Made by a program: the position numbers and the translations under genes. Positions 6,375-7,942 of a stretch of 7,942 nucleotides of DNA are shown here, piece after piece. Positions within the stretch are counted from its first letter, which is position 1, and the number at the start of each line of letters is the position of its first letter. The stretch is from positions 1-7,942 of the forward strand of contig URNE01000090.1 in the NCBI GenBank assembly GCA_900549045.1, read 5' to 3'. Source of the stretch: an uncultured bacterium (GTDB lineage Bacteria; Verrucomicrobiota; Lentisphaeria; Victivallales; UBA1829). The notes beneath the pieces were generated by a model that had not been told where the DNA came from, made no database searches, and saw nothing but the letters and a program-made list of their open reading frames with translations.

Positions 6375-7942
6375 TCATTCTTTATTCTGCTTGAAATATT
6401 TCAGCAGAACCTGTTTTCGTTCCGTATCCTTTTCGGCTTTCCTGATTTTATCCGGAGAGCCTTCATGTTCCAGACTCCACCCCTCCCATTCCCGGAAAGC
6501 GTGATAGGTCCAATCCCACTTGTATTCCTCGAAAATGGAAATCAGTTCATTCAGATAACTGGCTCCACCGGGCGCCCAGACAGCAACCGAAAATTCCCCC
6601 GCCTGAATCTTGGCACCATACTTCTGCTGAAATTTGCGGACGGGCTCCATGGATTCGGCCAGGCGCGAACGGTTCCAGCCGGCGTCACGATAATCAAACC
6701 GTCTGGCATAGAATGTTTTGATGTAGCTCAAATCACCGACTCCCTGATGCGTATATTCTCCCGGAGCGTACATATGAATGGAGTAGATGATGTTGGAAAG
6801 CGGCATGGGCAGCATTTCAAAAAACACCGGATTGGCCATATGGTTGCTCTCGACCATAACCGGAACTTCCGGATCAACGGAGCGGATCGCTTTCGCCGCA
6901 TCATACTGCAAATTCCAGAAACTGTACGGCACTGGCCCGTGCTGTATCGGTTCATTGCAGAGATCATACGCATAAATCTGCGGATTCCCTTTGAACCTCC
7001 GGGCGGTTTCCTGCCAGATTTTGATAAAGGCGTCATGGTATTCCGCTTCATGCATAATCCGGAAATGAGAACTGTCGGTTTTGGCGGCGGCCGCTTCTTT
7101 CCCGTACCGTCCGCCAAGCACATGATGCATGTCCACAATGACTTTGATGTCGTGTTTTTTCAACAGAGGCATCAGTTTTTCAAGATGAGAGAGCGCATCA
7201 TTGAACCACTTCCGGTAGACGGCAATATCCTTCACATCCGGACATCCTCCGACAATCTGGTAACGGACCAGATTGACATTCCATGCCGCGAGCTCACGGA
7301 TATCATCTTCCGTAAACTGCGACCAGACCGGAGACATTACCCCGCGCCGCGGAACGTCGGAGAGGACGCGGGAAGTGTACTCGCATTTGAAACCTTCCGG
7401 AAGAACGATATCCGAGACGGGAGCAATGGGAAACTCTTCAATGGAAACATTGCGGAACTGCAGGGTTCCCCATCCTTGCTGAATTCCAAAAACAATCTGG
7501 GCATCGTCGATCCCTTCCGGGAAATTGCAGAAAAGCGTTACTGGCACCCACTCACTCCGTGTTCCTTTGAAGCGAGGACTCACGAAAAAATTTTTGACAT
7601 TGGCCTTGCTGTTGTAAACCAGGATCTTGCCTCCGGAATGCGGATTCCCTCTGACAGTTTCAATGCTCCGGCATCGGATCTCACAACGAATCTGCAAGCC
7701 CTTTCCAAGCAATTTTTCAAGAGGCAAATCTAGAATCGCTCCGCGTGTTTCATTGGAAATTCCAGGCTGTTCGGGAATCTCGACCGTAAACACTCCTTTA
7801 TCATGGGATGCGCTGAACGTTCCGCCGTCCACGGAAAATTTGCCGAGACGGAAATCTTTTTCTCCGAGCACAATTTCCTCTCCGTCGAAAAGCGGAAGTG
7901 CTGCCGCACATAATGCGCATAATGCTGAAAGCAGTTTTCTTT
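6375..7942 (-). CDS. Secreted glycoside hydrolase family 5 enzyme, N-terminus beyond the window
   Basis: Predicted secreted endo-acting beta-glycanase (cellulase/mannanase clan). The frame is open to the right edge. Codons at 7940 down to 7872 read RKLLSALCALCAAALPLFDG, a signal-peptide core, so the true start lies just outside. The GTG at 7869-7871 is internal. About 150 residues after the signal form a beta-rich module ending GWGTLQFRNVSIEE, like CBM4/9-type jelly rolls. The remaining part is a (beta/alpha)8 barrel with the GH5 signature residues: Arg in NLVRYQ, His in VDMHHV, acid/base Glu in DLCNEP (codon 6951-6953), HMYAP, nucleophile Glu in AGEFSV (codon 6594-6596), and Trp in FREWEGW. 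All catalytic residues are present. The precise substrate cannot be told. It converges on the lpxD operon and differs from it in base composition. The gene ends with TGA (complement of 6375-6377). Confidence 0.9.
   Translation of the reverse strand, partial: RKLLSALCALCAAALPLFDGEEIVLGEKDFRLGKFSVDGGTFSASHDKGVFTVEIPEQPGISNETRGAILDLPLEKLLGKGLQIRCEIRCRSIETVRGNPHSGGKILVYNSKANVKNFFVSPRFKGTRSEWVPVTLFCNFPEGIDDAQIVFGIQQGWGTLQFRNVSIEEFPIAPVSDIVLPEGFKCEYTSRVLSDVPRRGVMSPVWSQFTEDDIRELAAWNVNLVRYQIVGGCPDVKDIAVYRKWFNDALSHLEKLMPLLKKHDIKVIVDMHHVLGGRYGKEAAAAKTDSSHFRIMHEAEYHDAFIKIWQETARRFKGNPQIYAYDLCNEPIQHGPVPYSFWNLQYDAAKAIRSVDPEVPVMVESNHMANPVFFEMLPMPLSNIIYSIHMYAPGEYTHQGVGDLSYIKTFYARRFDYRDAGWNRSRLAESMEPVRKFQQKYGAKIQAGEFSVAVWAPGGASYLNELISIFEEYKWDWTYHAFREWEGWSLEHEGSPDKIRKAEKDTERKQVLLKYFKQNKE

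Noticed and set aside
6465..7733. A 422-codon open frame on the plus strand opposite the GH5 gene.
   Set aside because: It is an exact antisense register of the GH5 frame, whose catalytic motifs, jelly-roll module and signal peptide are all clear on the minus strand.
7869..7871. GTG as the start codon of the GH5 gene.
   Set aside because: The frame continues upstream without a stop and encodes a signal-peptide core, so the GTG is an internal valine codon.
1..7942. tRNA, rRNA, CRISPR, insertion sequence, phage or attachment-site signals.
   Set aside because: Nearly all bases lie in recognisable coding regions. The only gaps (138-149, 1512-1515, 3061-3119, 4359-4373, 4944-4955, 6344-6374) are too short or hold only the regulatory elements listed.

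Overview
The window looks like an ordinary, densely coded stretch of chromosome from a diderm (LPS-making) bacterium. Diderm character is shown directly by lpxD (lipid A synthesis) and by a Skp/OmpH-type periplasmic chaperone. Base composition is fairly GC-rich over the first 6.3 kb. A gut or environmental member of the PVC group (Lentisphaerota/Verrucomicrobiota-like) would fit the mix of housekeeping envelope genes and a secreted modular glycosidase, but that placement is a weak inference, not something the sequence proves.

Region 1 (1-3060, + strand): the last part of an HPr-like phosphocarrier gene, then trkA and trkH with 12 and 4 bases between them. TrkA is the cytoplasmic NAD-binding gating subunit and TrkH the ion-conducting membrane subunit of a Trk potassium uptake system. 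The adjacent HPr suggests a PTS-type phosphorelay linked to potassium transport.

Region 2 (3053-3119): an 11-bp stem-loop covers the trkH stop codon and partly overlaps a near-consensus sigma70-type promoter (TTGACT, 17-base spacer, TATATT), which marks the start of a new transcription unit.

Region 3 (3120-6343, + strand): a four-gene envelope operon. It encodes a membrane-anchored protein with two phospholipase D (HKD) domains, a Skp/OmpH-like periplasmic chaperone, LpxD, and a small cysteine-rich YkgJ-family protein whose start codon overlaps the lpxD stop (ATGA). In many diderms skp-lpxD lies just downstream of bamA. Here the PLD-type gene occupies that place.

Region 4 (6344-7942): a 31-base gap with a weak hairpin, then a convergent minus-strand gene for a secreted glycoside hydrolase family 5 enzyme with an N-terminal jelly-roll-like module. 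Its start lies just beyond the right edge. Its lower GC content suggests a different history from the rest of the window.

No tRNA, rRNA, CRISPR array, insertion sequence or attachment site was seen. No strong candidate for a wholly new system was found. The most interesting leads are the HPr-Trk linkage, the PLD-Skp-LpxD-YkgJ cassette, and the stem-loop/promoter overlap.
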